A stretch of DNA of 64,000 bases. It comes from Candidatus Gastranaerophilales bacterium. GTDB taxonomy: Bacteria; Cyanobacteriota; Vampirovibrionia; Gastranaerophilales; Gastranaerophilaceae. Of this stretch, positions 56,470-64,000 are shown piece by piece. The stretch covers positions 23,298 through 87,297 of the forward strand of contig CALUZA010000032.1 in NCBI GenBank assembly GCA_944325185.1, in the 5' to 3' direction. The translations under genes and the position numbers were made by a program. The notes under the pieces are model-generated. The model was not told the origin of the DNA. It did no database searches and saw only the letters and a list, made by a program, of their open reading frames with translations. Position 1 is the first letter of the stretch. Each line of letters begins with the position of its first letter.

Positions 56470-56898
56470 ATGAAAAAAATATCTTTTTCTATTGTTCTTG
56501 TGTGTTTATGTATTGCATTTTGTTGCTACAGTGCTTATGCAATGCAAACTAATTTTTCCAAAGCCATCAGAACATGCGAAAAATTCTCTCAAAATGGCAG
56601 CGTTCAAAAAAACGGTGAAATTTTCAACATCTTGGTAACATTAGAAAAAGCAAAAAACGGGCATTGTGTCTACAAAGAAAAAATATACCAAGGTGATGAA
56701 TATCAAATGCTAACCTGTAACTTTAACGAAGGCCAACTTCCTTTTATGTCCGACTCAATGGAAAAATACAGCGAAGTATTCAAAAAAGAGTTAGCTAAGA
56801 ACAGAATTTTTGAAGCCAAAATGACATCAAACGGAGAAATTTTTCAAAAATATCTCGCAAACCCCAAATACTGTACAATCACACACTCTAAGAAGTAA
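56470..56898 (+). CDS. Small exported four-cysteine protein, probable phage moron
   Basis: A 142-residue protein encoded against the phage operon. Residues 1-24 form a signal peptide (MKKISFSIVLVCLCIAFCCY, cleavage after AYA). The mature part holds four cysteines (C36, C66, C83, C135), so two disulfides are possible. No known family is recognised. It has its own extended -10 promoter and a strong ribosome site, and its 3' end overlaps the convergent 56888 gene by 11 bases. An independently expressed exported protein inside a structural operon is the usual definition of a moron; superinfection exclusion or host benefit is inference. Confidence 0.78.
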   Translation: MKKISFSIVLVCLCIAFCCYSAYAMQTNFSKAIRTCEKFSQNGSVQKNGEIFNILVTLEKAKNGHCVYKEKIYQGDEYQMLTCNFNEGQLPFMSDSMEKYSEVFKKELAKNRIFEAKMTSNGEIFQKYLANPKYCTITHSKK

Positions 56899-57817
56899 TT
56901 CTACTTTTAAAATATTCCGAAATACTGTCGTTATTTAAAGAATTTTTAAAAAGCTTCATTCTTCTTTTAATTAGTTCTATTTTTTTATTTTCATCAAGGT
57001 TGTCTGTTTGAACATCGGAATTATAAAAATCGTTTTCCACAAGCTTGATAAAATTATATTTCTCATCATTATTCTTTATTTTTAATACATCAATTGCGCT
57101 ATTAATTAGCAAAATATCATCTTTTATCGAATTAATTTTTGAAGTTTGTATATCATTTTTAGTTCTATTAAATTTTTGTATATCGGAAGAATCCAATTTA
57201 TCATTCAAAGAATTAAAATCTATTGTCAAAAATTTATCCTTATCCTTTAAAATTAAATCCCTTATTTCAAGATAAGAATTTGGATCAGTCTTTTGAATAG
57301 AAGCTTTAGGGATAAAATCAGAATCGTTTGAATTGAGCGCTCTATAAAATTTATCAAGATTAATTTTTATAATCTTAGACATCTCATCGTCGGTTAAATT
57401 ATGAATATTTGCCATCCAAGAAACACATGATAAAATTTTTGCATATATTTTATCTTGAATATCTTTGTCATCTCGAAAAGCAGAGGCTTGCAAAAAGCAA
57501 TTTTCAATCATATTTTGATAAACTTCATCAGCCCAAGCCACAACTTGAATATTGTAATGCTTTTTAATTTGTTTAATTAAATCATTCTTTTTGTCTTCAA
57601 TGATTTTATCAGCGTTGTTAAAATCTACTTGACGCTTAATTTTTTCGGCCTCATGATTAAATTTTTCCAAATAACCTTGTGCGCTTGTAACCGCATTTTT
57701 AGACAATAACCCCGTAAATCCGTTGTTAGGAGAATACAATAAATCAAAAACCAAGTTATCAATATTATTAATAAACTCAAGATACGAAATACTGGTTAAT
57801 AAATTTTCATTATTCAA
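56888..57817 (-). CDS. Phage protein of unknown function between portal and scaffold
   Basis: A 309-residue, highly charged, helical protein with no signal peptide or membrane segment. It begins MNNENLLTSISYLEFINNID and has WADEVYQNMIENCFLQASAF in the middle. The C-terminal half is rich in Lys, Asp and Asn. No family recognised. It lies 11 bases after the portal gene. Its position suggests a head or portal-associated protein, but its sequence would also fit an internal or accessory factor. The last 11 bases overlap the plus-strand moron gene. Confidence 0.65.
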   Translation of the reverse strand: MNNENLLTSISYLEFINNIDNLVFDLLYSPNNGFTGLLSKNAVTSAQGYLEKFNHEAEKIKRQVDFNNADKIIEDKKNDLIKQIKKHYNIQVVAWADEVYQNMIENCFLQASAFRDDKDIQDKIYAKILSCVSWMANIHNLTDDEMSKIIKINLDKFYRALNSNDSDFIPKASIQKTDPNSYLEIRDLILKDKDKFLTIDFNSLNDKLDSSDIQKFNRTKNDIQTSKINSIKDDILLINSAIDVLKIKNNDEKYNFIKLVENDFYNSDVQTDNLDENKKIELIKRRMKLFKNSLNNDSISEYFKSRITS

Positions 57818-57828
57818 CTCATACCCTC

Positions 57829-59463
57829 CTATATAATACCGAACCTTGACAGCAAATCAGCACCGTGAGAGTCAACTCCGCCCATATTTTGAATAATTTG
57901 ACTTCCTTGTTTCATAGCTTCCAGTTGCATTTGAAGATTTTGATTATTTGCATTTTGTGCTTTAATTTTTTCAATTTCTTCCGAAGGGACAATTTGAGTA
58001 GGATCAATATTTGCATAATTTGCATAATCTTCAATAATTTTTTCACCGTTCAATTTGGATTTTAATATTGGATCAATTGCATTTGCAATGTTAGACACAA
58101 AAGTTGTAAAACGTTCCATACTGGAAATATTAGAAACTTTTTGCGCTTGAGCAAGACTTGATACAAATTCTATTTCAAATCTGCAATTTTGATATTGAGG
58201 TTTTAAGGGCTCCAAAATGCCAACTCTTATCTCTTCTTCATAAATCCAATTTAAAATTTGTCTTAAAGCACTATGAATTTGTTCCAAGAGAGGAGATAAA
58301 AGAACCATTTTTTCCTCTTTAAGTTCATTTACTTCGGTTGCTGTTCTGCCTCTTTCAGCTGTCGAGAGAATCATTGCAAATAAATCATTATAAAAATGTT
58401 CCTTTATAGCTTGCTTTAACTCATCTTTCTCTTGCTTTAATTCAAGCACCCTTGGATTTACTTCATAAACAGGGCTAATTCCACGTCCGTTTTCATCTTC
58501 TTCGATATATGCCCCCGGAACATCTGCCAATTTTTTATTTTTTAAAGTAGCAGGACCTTTATATGTTGGGCAAACTATCTTTTTAACTGCTTTTGCATAC
58601 TCTTTAACCATTGTCATTAATTGCTTAACATCCGCAAGAGCATTAATCCCTGGGGAATCTTGAGGATAATCAATATCAGACGAAAAAGCACTTTCAAAAA
58701 CAACATAAGGAAATTTATCAAAACCTCTTACGGATAAAAATTCATTTTTATTTGATAAAATTACCACAGATACATATTTTGAGAACTTTGAAGACAAATG
58801 TCTTTTTTTATAAAACTTGTTTTTCTCAACAAAATGAACTAATTCATACAATTTTAAAGGATTATTAACAGCAGCCTCTAAAATTTCGCTTGGACAACTG
58901 GATGCAAATTTTTCAGCAATATTTTGCGCTGTCTCCATATAAACTCGGCAAAAAGTATCAATTTTACCTTTTGAATTTTTTGCATAATAATATGATCCGA
59001 TTGGAAGAACTTTAAAATTTACAATTGTATCAAAATCAGATTCCATAGACATTGCGCTAAATCCGAAAATTCCAAGCTGTTTATATACCTCAGGCAGGCA
59101 TTGATAAAAATTTGAACTGTATAGAATTTGACGAGTAAGTTCTTCTTGTCTTGCACACCATTTTTTCAAATAATAATCATTATTTACATCAGCATTTGCA
59201 AAAGAAGTCTTAAACCAACGATAACAAGGGCTTGTTGCACCCGACATTATTCCTGAAGAAAAATTTCTCAACGCAATCAAAGGGGTTGAGTCAATAATTT
59301 TTTTATTTCTAACAATCGGCTTTCTGACATTTCTTGCAATAAATTGAACACTACGAGGTGAAAAATAATCTGCAAGCTCCTGTAAATCAGGCTTGATGTT
59401 GTTAAAAACATCCTCCATTTCTTTTTTTCTTTTTTGAAAATACTCAACAGTGTAAAAAGCCAT
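57829..59463 (-). CDS. Portal (head-tail connector) protein
   Basis: A 544-residue portal of the T7 gp8-like head-tail connector family. The features are YFSPRSVQFIA near the N-terminus, LRNFSSGIMSGATSPCYRWF, LPEVYKQLGIFGFSAMSMES, VLPIGSYYYAKNSKGKID, and DSPGINALADVKQLMTMVKE with PTYKGPATLK. The C-terminus is Gln-rich (NNQNLQMQLEAMKQGSQIIQ). Length is normal (T7 gp8 is 536). It is the dodecameric ring through which DNA is packaged. It lies 2 bases after the small KKTLLG gene. Confidence 0.93.
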   Translation of the reverse strand: MAFYTVEYFQKRKKEMEDVFNNIKPDLQELADYFSPRSVQFIARNVRKPIVRNKKIIDSTPLIALRNFSSGIMSGATSPCYRWFKTSFANADVNNDYYLKKWCARQEELTRQILYSSNFYQCLPEVYKQLGIFGFSAMSMESDFDTIVNFKVLPIGSYYYAKNSKGKIDTFCRVYMETAQNIAEKFASSCPSEILEAAVNNPLKLYELVHFVEKNKFYKKRHLSSKFSKYVSVVILSNKNEFLSVRGFDKFPYVVFESAFSSDIDYPQDSPGINALADVKQLMTMVKEYAKAVKKIVCPTYKGPATLKNKKLADVPGAYIEEDENGRGISPVYEVNPRVLELKQEKDELKQAIKEHFYNDLFAMILSTAERGRTATEVNELKEEKMVLLSPLLEQIHSALRQILNWIYEEEIRVGILEPLKPQYQNCRFEIEFVSSLAQAQKVSNISSMERFTTFVSNIANAIDPILKSKLNGEKIIEDYANYANIDPTQIVPSEEIEKIKAQNANNQNLQMQLEAMKQGSQIIQNMGGVDSHGADLLSRFGII

Positions 59464-59465
59464 TA

Positions 59466-59666
59466 TTATTCTCCTAAAAGCGTTTTCTTTTCAGTATTTG
59501 CAGTATCCGTTAAACCAACTGCAGAAGTTTTAATATTTTGTTCGTAGCCGCTTGCGCTTTGAGTTTTAGATGTCTTTGTTGCACTTGCATCTGCTTGATG
59601 TCTTACAACAGGTTCCGGCTCGGCAACGGCAGGAACAGAAGGAGAGGAAGATTTAATAAAACACAT
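59466..59666 (-). CDS. Small phage protein with conserved KKTLLG end
   Basis: A 66-residue protein. The start MCFIKSSSPSVPAVAEPEPV is Pro/Ser-rich and the end is EKKTLLGE. Small proteins with a Cys-containing Pro-rich head and a C-terminal KKTLLG are common beside the portal and terminase genes of podoviruses, and their role is unknown. AAAGGA lies before the ATG. It sits between terminase and portal, with an 18-base gap to the former. Confidence 0.72.
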   Translation of the reverse strand: MCFIKSSSPSVPAVAEPEPVVRHQADASATKTSKTQSASGYEQNIKTSAVGLTDTANTEKKTLLGE

Positions 59667-59683
59667 AATTTTTTCCTTTCTAT

Positions 59684-61009
59684 TTAGTCAAACGGCTCAA
59701 ATTCAGTTTCGACAAACGAATCATAAGTGTTTGACTCTCGTATTATGACATTAGTACAGTAATTTATGGCGTATAGAGCCATCATCACGCAATCTGCAAA
59801 GTCAGGACTTTCAGAGTGCGTTTTTCTTATTTCTTTTTTATCCTGAATGGCAATTAACCCATTAGGTTTGTATATTTTTTTAATATATTCAAGTTGCCTT
59901 AAAGCATTTTTATCGGATAACTTTAAATACCCCTTATCTAAATAATCTTTTAGTGCTAAATAACCGTCCGCACGGGCATTTAGAGCAAATTTTGACACTG
60001 CTTTTTTTACCCCTCTAAATCCTATAGCCGAATTTATCATCTTTTGTATACTTACCCAAATCGGATATCCTAAACCGTCTGCATCAAGAATAAGCAATCT
60101 TGGAGTCCACTCCGAATACAAACTCATAATTTTGCCTTTTGTTATGTCTGTATCTGCTTCTGACCAACTTTTGGTATATTTTTCCAACCAAACAGTGTCA
60201 TTTTGTTGAACAAAAAGCTTTGCAACACATAAATCAGCTCCAGAAGCCGATAAATCAACACTCATGACAGAATTGTAAAAATAAGCACTATCAGCTTCAA
60301 ATTGAAGATTAATTGATTTGTCAATTGAATCCGAACTTAATAAAAATTCGTTATTATTACTCATAGGATACCCCAGCCAAATATGCTGATAGTCTGCATA
60401 ATTAGTTTCTTTTGAAATTTGAGCCTCTTTTTTGATTTTTTCATCTACATAAGGATTATCGAAATAACATACATTTATATGCAGACAGTCCTTCCTTTTT
60501 GCACAAAAATTATATACCGCATCAAACCTTGTATAGCGGTTCATGGTAAAAATAATGACAGAATTTTTCTTTCTTATTGTAGGTACAATGACATCTAAGG
60601 TTGATTTTGCTATCGATTGAGCTTCATCAATCCACAATATATCGATACCTTCAAGCCCTTTGATATTGACTTTACCTTGTTCCCGAAAACCCTTAAAAAA
60701 TATTCTGGAATTTGTTAATTTATTTGTAAGACAATCTCGTTTTATGTCATAAGACAAATTATATTGTTCAATTAAGTCTATAAAAACAGCTTTTACAGAC
60801 TCATTTATTGAGTTTTGAATTTCTCTGCCGCAACATATTCTTACATGCCTGTTTTCCATTATATATAGCAAAAATCTTGCAACACTTTGAGTTTTGCCGG
60901 AGGCTCGGCCTCCTTCCAAAAGAAAATAAGAGTAATCATTAAAATTAAAAATAAAAGGATATAATTTGGGAGGAATATTTAAAATTTCCGGAATAGTAAA
61001 ATATTCCAT
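59684..61009 (-). CDS. Terminase large subunit
   Basis: The packaging motor, 441 residues. The ATPase Walker A is GGRASGKTQ (33-41), Walker B is ILWIDEA (124-130), and the coupling motif FTMNRYTRFD follows. The C-terminal RNase H-like nuclease has acidic residues D252 (VDLSASGAD), D309 (ILDADGLGYP) and D in SPDFADCVM near the end. This is the Terminase_3/PBSX-like class. No frameshift or inactivation is visible, so packaging should work. It starts one base after the small subunit gene ends. Confidence 0.93.
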   Translation of the reverse strand: MEYFTIPEILNIPPKLYPFIFNFNDYSYFLLEGGRASGKTQSVARFLLYIMENRHVRICCGREIQNSINESVKAVFIDLIEQYNLSYDIKRDCLTNKLTNSRIFFKGFREQGKVNIKGLEGIDILWIDEAQSIAKSTLDVIVPTIRKKNSVIIFTMNRYTRFDAVYNFCAKRKDCLHINVCYFDNPYVDEKIKKEAQISKETNYADYQHIWLGYPMSNNNEFLLSSDSIDKSINLQFEADSAYFYNSVMSVDLSASGADLCVAKLFVQQNDTVWLEKYTKSWSEADTDITKGKIMSLYSEWTPRLLILDADGLGYPIWVSIQKMINSAIGFRGVKKAVSKFALNARADGYLALKDYLDKGYLKLSDKNALRQLEYIKKIYKPNGLIAIQDKKEIRKTHSESPDFADCVMMALYAINYCTNVIIRESNTYDSFVETEFEPFD

Positions 61010-61010
61010 A

Positions 61011-61325
61011 TTAACTTATAAATTCTTCTCCAATATTCAATTTTAACTGTTCACCATCAATTCTTATTTCACCCATTTTCACAACCGAACCGATTTCTAT
61101 ATTATTTTGACTATATAGCCCGGCTATTTTTGCTTTGTTTTCTACCGCACGAAGCGCTGCGGAGATATTAGGGTTGCCATTTTTATCCAGACAGTTCAGG
61201 GCAATTTTTTTTAATTCATCAAATTCTCCAAGCGCCTCTTCTACGGTGAAAGTATTTTGTTCTTTTTTGGTTTTAATTGTATTTTTTTGGGATTTATAAG
61301 AAATTAAGGATTTTTTTTCATCCAT
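61011..61325 (-). CDS. Terminase small subunit (probable)
   Basis: A 104-residue protein with a basic N-terminus (KSQKNTIKTKKEQN) and a helical core with ISAALRAVENKAKIAGLYSQ, the pattern of small terminase C-terminal regions. The DNA-binding winged helix usual in larger members is not obvious, so the gene is short for the family. It starts 8 bases inside the zinc-ribbon gene and abuts the large subunit. Role is inferred mostly from position and this motif. Confidence 0.65.
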   Translation of the reverse strand: MDEKKSLISYKSQKNTIKTKKEQNTFTVEEALGEFDELKKIALNCLDKNGNPNISAALRAVENKAKIAGLYSQNNIEIGSVVKMGEIRIDGEQLKLNIGEEFIS

Positions 61326-61701
61326 CTTGAGTTTTCTTGACTAAGATTTTATTGCCGTAAAAATCACAGGCATATTGCTTAGTCCCTACTATTTTTCCAT
61401 TTCTTTTTATCTCTTTATTTAAACCATACTTAAATCCAAAGGGCATTTTATATTTAGTTTTAAAACCTAGCATAGTAGAAACAATATCTTTTTTTAATTT
61501 TTCTTTTATTCGATTTACGCCACCTGAATAAAAATATTGTTCAAAACAATTTTCTTTTTTTGCGTCCATATAAGCATATAAAGCCATTTTCTTTCCACAG
61601 ATAGGACAGTCTGCCAAATACAATCTTTTATTTACATATTTATCATCATCCAAAAGAAACCAAATATCAGTTGCACTAAATACACTATTGCAATGACGCA
61701 C
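61318..61701 (-). CDS. Zinc-ribbon-like phage protein, first gene of the operon
   Basis: A 127-residue basic protein. CPICGKKM (C32, C35) is one zinc knuckle; the only later cysteines are at about 52 and 112, so a complete four-ligand site is uncertain. No family recognised. The start is GTG, and the perfect AAGGAGG 7 bases upstream makes it secure. As the first gene before the terminase it could be a regulatory or packaging factor; the sequence does not tell. No integrase or repressor lies between it and tRNA-His. Confidence 0.7.
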   Translation of the reverse strand: MRHCNSVFSATDIWFLLDDDKYVNKRLYLADCPICGKKMALYAYMDAKKENCFEQYFYSGGVNRIKEKLKKDIVSTMLGFKTKYKMPFGFKYGLNKEIKRNGKIVGTKQYACDFYGNKILVKKTQDG

Positions 61702-61864
61702 AGCTATCCCTCCTTGTTTTCGTCAGCCTCGTTTCTCTATCCAACATAAGGACGATACCAATTTGAATTGTCCGAAAATCTGTATTCAAGATAACATATT
61801 TTTTGATAAAACGCTCGTTTTTGGGCAAAAATTTGTAAGAGCTTCCAAATTTTTGGCACTTTTC

Positions 61865-61893
61865 TTGCAATTTAAAATTGTTTGATGTATAAT
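61865..61893 (+). promoter_or_regulatory. Promoter of tRNA-His
   Basis: TTGCAA (61865-61870) and a perfect TATAAT (61888-61893) are spaced by exactly 17 bases, giving a good sigma-70-type promoter. The expected start near 61900 leaves about 25 bases of leader before the tRNA, including the small GCGC-GATTTA-GCGC dyad. Confidence 0.88.
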
Positions 61894-61925
61894 GAATAAG
61901 CGCGATTTAGCGCAAGAATACCTGT

Positions 61926-62002
61926 GGCGGGTATCGCCAAGTGGTTAAGGCCCCGGATTGTGGTTCCGGTATACGTGGGTTCGAGTCCCACTACCCGCCC
62001 CA
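61926..62002 (+). tRNA. tRNA-His (anticodon GTG)
   Basis: A complete cloverleaf. The acceptor GCGGGTA pairs with TACCCGC; the extra 5' G (G-1) at 61926 faces C73 at 61999, the hallmark of tRNA-His; CCA is encoded (62000-62002). D stem GCC/GGC, anticodon stem CCGGA/TCCGG with loop TTGTGGT (anticodon GTG), T stem GTGGG/CCCAC with TTCGAGT loop. It has its own promoter and terminator. Phage genes lie on its 5' side and a restriction-modification gene on its 3' side, where integration elements usually insert. Confidence 0.98.
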
Positions 62003-62004
62003 TT

Positions 62005-62035
62005 TTAAAAGACTCCTATTGTAGGAGTCTTTTAA
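62005..62035. terminator. Terminator after tRNA-His
   Basis: A perfect 14-base-pair stem, TTAAAAGACTCCTA with TAGGAGTCTTTTAA, and a TTG loop, starting 3 bases after the tRNA. T runs on both strands mean it can also end the leftward restriction-modification gene. Confidence 0.95.
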
Positions 62036-62096
62036 ATTATATGCAAGCATATTTATAACAATATAACGCTATAGCTACACAAATAATTTGACAATC

Positions 62097-64000
62097 TTAT
62101 ATATCAACAATTTTATCAATTTCCTTCATGATTTCTTGTGCCTTAATTAATGCAACAATAATTTTTTGATAATGCAAAATATCATCAAAATTCAAAATTC
62201 TCCCCTTGCGGTCTTTAAGCCACTTTTGAGCAGGCTGATAGCCGCCTATATAAAAGCTCCAAGCTATCTCAGGTACATTATCAAAATACTGAGTCTTGTT
62301 GATATACACCTTGTTGTCTTTGTATTCAAGTTTTACAACCTCATTATCACCGCCTACGGGATATGATGTTATAAATTCATTCACTACAGGTGATTCAAGC
62401 AGGTGTATCTCTCTAAGTTGTTTGCCAAGTTGAGCAACTTTAAAGAAATAGTCCGCGTTCTCTGGGTATGGAATGCGCGGAAAATCGATTTTTAAAAACT
62501 CTTTATACTTAGTTCTATATTTGTTAGAATGTAGAACGCCATAAATATAGTCCAATATATCTATCGGAGCAAAGGTTTTTTCTGTATTTTCTTTTTCGGG
62601 TGTAAAGGTTAAGCCTAGCTTTTGTTCAAGTTCTCGCACGATATCAATATTTAAGTTAGGTCTACGGCTATTGTTAAAGAACGAGGCTTGGTTTGGATTT
62701 TTTTCATAGAGGTATAAAGGCGTAACATAAGACTGACCTCCTATTATATGAATATCCATAATTTTATTTATTACTGTTACATGATTAAATTCTTGATTTG
62801 CTGGAATTGAACGTGTAAAACTAAGACCATAAACTCCTTTTGAAAGGTTTTTCATAATATTATATCGTGGTCTTCCAAGAAATCCTGAAGACATATTGGT
62901 AAGATGCGTGTATCTTGTATCAAAAATTTTATAACTAATCGGTAGAAATTCTCCTTCATTTCTCAATATATCTTTTTTGGCATTCCTAACTGTCCAACCA
63001 GAAGTATCAGTAAGAGAATATTGTTCTTTGAGTTCTTCAATTGACAATTGTTTTATATTTTTTATAATTTTTTCAATATCATTAAAAGAAAATTGTATTG
63101 TTAAAGTATCATTTTTTGTTTGTATCCCGCTATTGTATTCATTAAATATATCCGTTAGTTTAATATAACTATCATACTCTATTTTGTTAGCAAAATCCTT
63201 AGGTGCAAAGAAATAATACGGCTCTGTTGGAGTCAGTTCTTTATAGCCTGCTGTTGAGATGTCATTACCGTTCAGGTAATCGTATTTCTTTTCTCTTTCA
63301 CCAAAGAGCTCTGTATGATAAACTTTTGCAAGTTCATCAGGTTTTTTCTTTCCTGTTTTAATAAAGATATTTATACTTACACCCTGCTGAATATTAAACA
63401 CATTTTCATCTTTTGAGCCGTCCGGTGCGGTTTCTTTTTTCTTAGCATTGCCATGCAGGTCTAAGATGTAGATTTTATCAAACGTTTGCATAAGGTGTTT
63501 TCTCATCTGTCGATGAATTACACCGTCTAAGAAACTGTTATTGGAAATGTAAGCCAGAATCCCCTCATTGTTTTTCTCAATAAAACTTTCTCCCATACGT
63601 ATGAACTTGATGTAGTCATCCGATAGGGACAGTATGTTTCTTTCGTTTAAATCCTGTTTACAAACTTCCGTTAACTCATCTATGTAGTCATTCTTGTTGC
63701 AGCTGCTTACGCTGTATGGCGGATTACCAAGCACTACCATTATAGGCTTTTCAGACTTTATCATGCCGGCATATCTGGCTTCCTCAGATAACCAATCAAA
63801 CAACGGGTATTTTGTCGTTTCGTCTTTTTCAAGAGCATTAGTAAGATATACATTAAACCTGTTTGTCTGTTTGGTTGTTGTATAGCCTGTTTCCCTTAAC
63901 AGCAGGTCAAGTTTAAGATGACACATTACATACGGTGTCATCATTATTTCAAAACCGTTTAATCTTGGTATCAGAGCATTATCAACATACTGAGACCATA
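62097..64000 (-). CDS. Type ISP-like restriction-modification enzyme, C-terminal part (5' cut by window edge)
   Basis: The open frame continues upstream to base 64000 without a stop, so the start lies outside. The visible 634 codons cover the methyltransferase and target-recognition parts of a single-chain type ISP (LlaGI/LlaBIII-like) enzyme. The upstream stretch WSQYVDNALIPRLNGFEIMM and then TPYVMCHLKLDLLL are typical of that class; the m6A catalytic motif NPPYSVSS lies near residue 74 of the section starting MMTPYV, followed by ILAYISNNSFLDG. The rest is a target-recognition region ending in helices. The helicase and nuclease parts would be upstream. Base composition looks slightly richer in GC than the neighbours. 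Located at the tRNA-His 3' side. Confidence 0.85.
   Translation of the reverse strand, partial: WSQYVDNALIPRLNGFEIMMTPYVMCHLKLDLLLRETGYTTTKQTNRFNVYLTNALEKDETTKYPLFDWLSEEARYAGMIKSEKPIMVVLGNPPYSVSSCNKNDYIDELTEVCKQDLNERNILSLSDDYIKFIRMGESFIEKNNEGILAYISNNSFLDGVIHRQMRKHLMQTFDKIYILDLHGNAKKKETAPDGSKDENVFNIQQGVSINIFIKTGKKKPDELAKVYHTELFGEREKKYDYLNGNDISTAGYKELTPTEPYYFFAPKDFANKIEYDSYIKLTDIFNEYNSGIQTKNDTLTIQFSFNDIEKIIKNIKQLSIEELKEQYSLTDTSGWTVRNAKKDILRNEGEFLPISYKIFDTRYTHLTNMSSGFLGRPRYNIMKNLSKGVYGLSFTRSIPANQEFNHVTVINKIMDIHIIGGQSYVTPLYLYEKNPNQASFFNNSRRPNLNIDIVRELEQKLGLTFTPEKENTEKTFAPIDILDYIYGVLHSNKYRTKYKEFLKIDFPRIPYPENADYFFKVAQLGKQLREIHLLESPVVNEFITSYPVGGDNEVVKLEYKDNKVYINKTQYFDNVPEIAWSFYIGGYQPAQKWLKDRKGRILNFDDILHYQKIIVALIKAQEIMKEIDKIVDI

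Larger units (their letters stand above)
48147..61701. mobile_element. Podovirus-type structural module (incomplete prophage or particle-forming element)
   Basis: About 13.6 kb of phage genes, all leftward except one. The order from the right is zinc-ribbon protein, terminase small and large, a small KKTLLG protein, portal, unknown, scaffold, capsid, cement protein, gp14-, gp11-, gp12- and gp13-like proteins, fibre, unknown, DUF1353, holin-like and M15 endolysin. Heads resemble Bordetella BPP-1 (Bbp16/Bbp17-like) and tails resemble T7. Many genes overlap by 1-8 bases. No integrase, excisionase, repressor, polymerase, primase or phage RNA polymerase is visible. Boundaries are taken as the first and last phage gene; true ends may extend to the tRNA-His on the right. 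Confidence 0.85.

Noticed and set aside
48147..61701. T7-like phage RNA polymerase or phage-specific promoters driving the module
   Set aside because: No polymerase gene is present and no repeated promoter-like sequence was recognised between the genes.
61685..61870. A 61-codon minus-strand frame upstream of the first phage gene
   Set aside because: It starts at TTG without a ribosome site, overlaps the well-supported GTG start of the zinc-ribbon gene, and has no recognisable composition or motif.

Overview
The window is AT-rich (about one third G+C by eye), densely packed and uses the standard code; TAA, TAG and TGA all serve as stops. The cell appears to have two membranes (TolC-type outer-membrane channel, Lgt). 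It makes dTMP with ThyX, NAD via NadB/NadC, and threonine via Hom/ThrC. Proteins with TPR, PilZ and GerMN domains, very low GC and a Gram-negative envelope would fit an uncultured gut bacterium of the Vampirovibrionia/Melainabacteria (Gastranaerophilales) type. That placement is inference; no rRNA is present to settle it.

Bases 1-47,836 are chromosomal core. In order they hold lepA (cut by the left edge), an EF-hand coiled-coil protein, rpmE-thyX-prfA, a SWIM/SNF2 ATPase, ligA with a SIMPL protein, a PLP decarboxylase with deoB, hom-thrC-leuS, gltX, nadB-nadC, gpmI, and a TPR protein with lgt. A long leftward block (38.7 to 27.2 kb) follows: HIT, 5-FTHF cyclo-ligase, PilZ, TPR, two Opp-type permeases, MgtC, TPR, infB-rbfA-truB and a GerMN protein. 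After that come two uncharacterised envelope-type proteins, a 59-residue ferredoxin, a TolC-like channel, valS and a two-gene polyprenyl-sugar module (DPM1-like synthase plus multi-spanning membrane protein). Converging genes are mostly separated by clear hairpin terminators.

Bases 48,147-61,701 are a compact leftward podovirus-type structural module. In transcription order it has a zinc-ribbon protein, small and large terminase, portal, scaffold, major capsid and Bbp16-type cement proteins, T7 gp14-, gp11-, gp12- and gp13-like proteins, a T7-type fibre, DUF1353, a holin-like protein and an M15 endolysin. No integrase, repressor, replication gene or RNA polymerase is visible. One gene for a small exported protein runs against the operon with its own promoter, as a moron would. 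A terminator follows the capsid genes. The module may be a degraded prophage, a satellite or a domesticated (gene-transfer-agent-like) particle.

A tRNA-His(GTG) gene with its own promoter and terminator lies at 61,926-62,002. Just past its 3' end is the C-terminal part of a type ISP-like restriction-modification enzyme that runs off the right edge, a layout typical of a genomic island at a tRNA. A tiny rightward transcription unit at 48,010-48,100, between chromosome and phage genes, is an unexplained feature.
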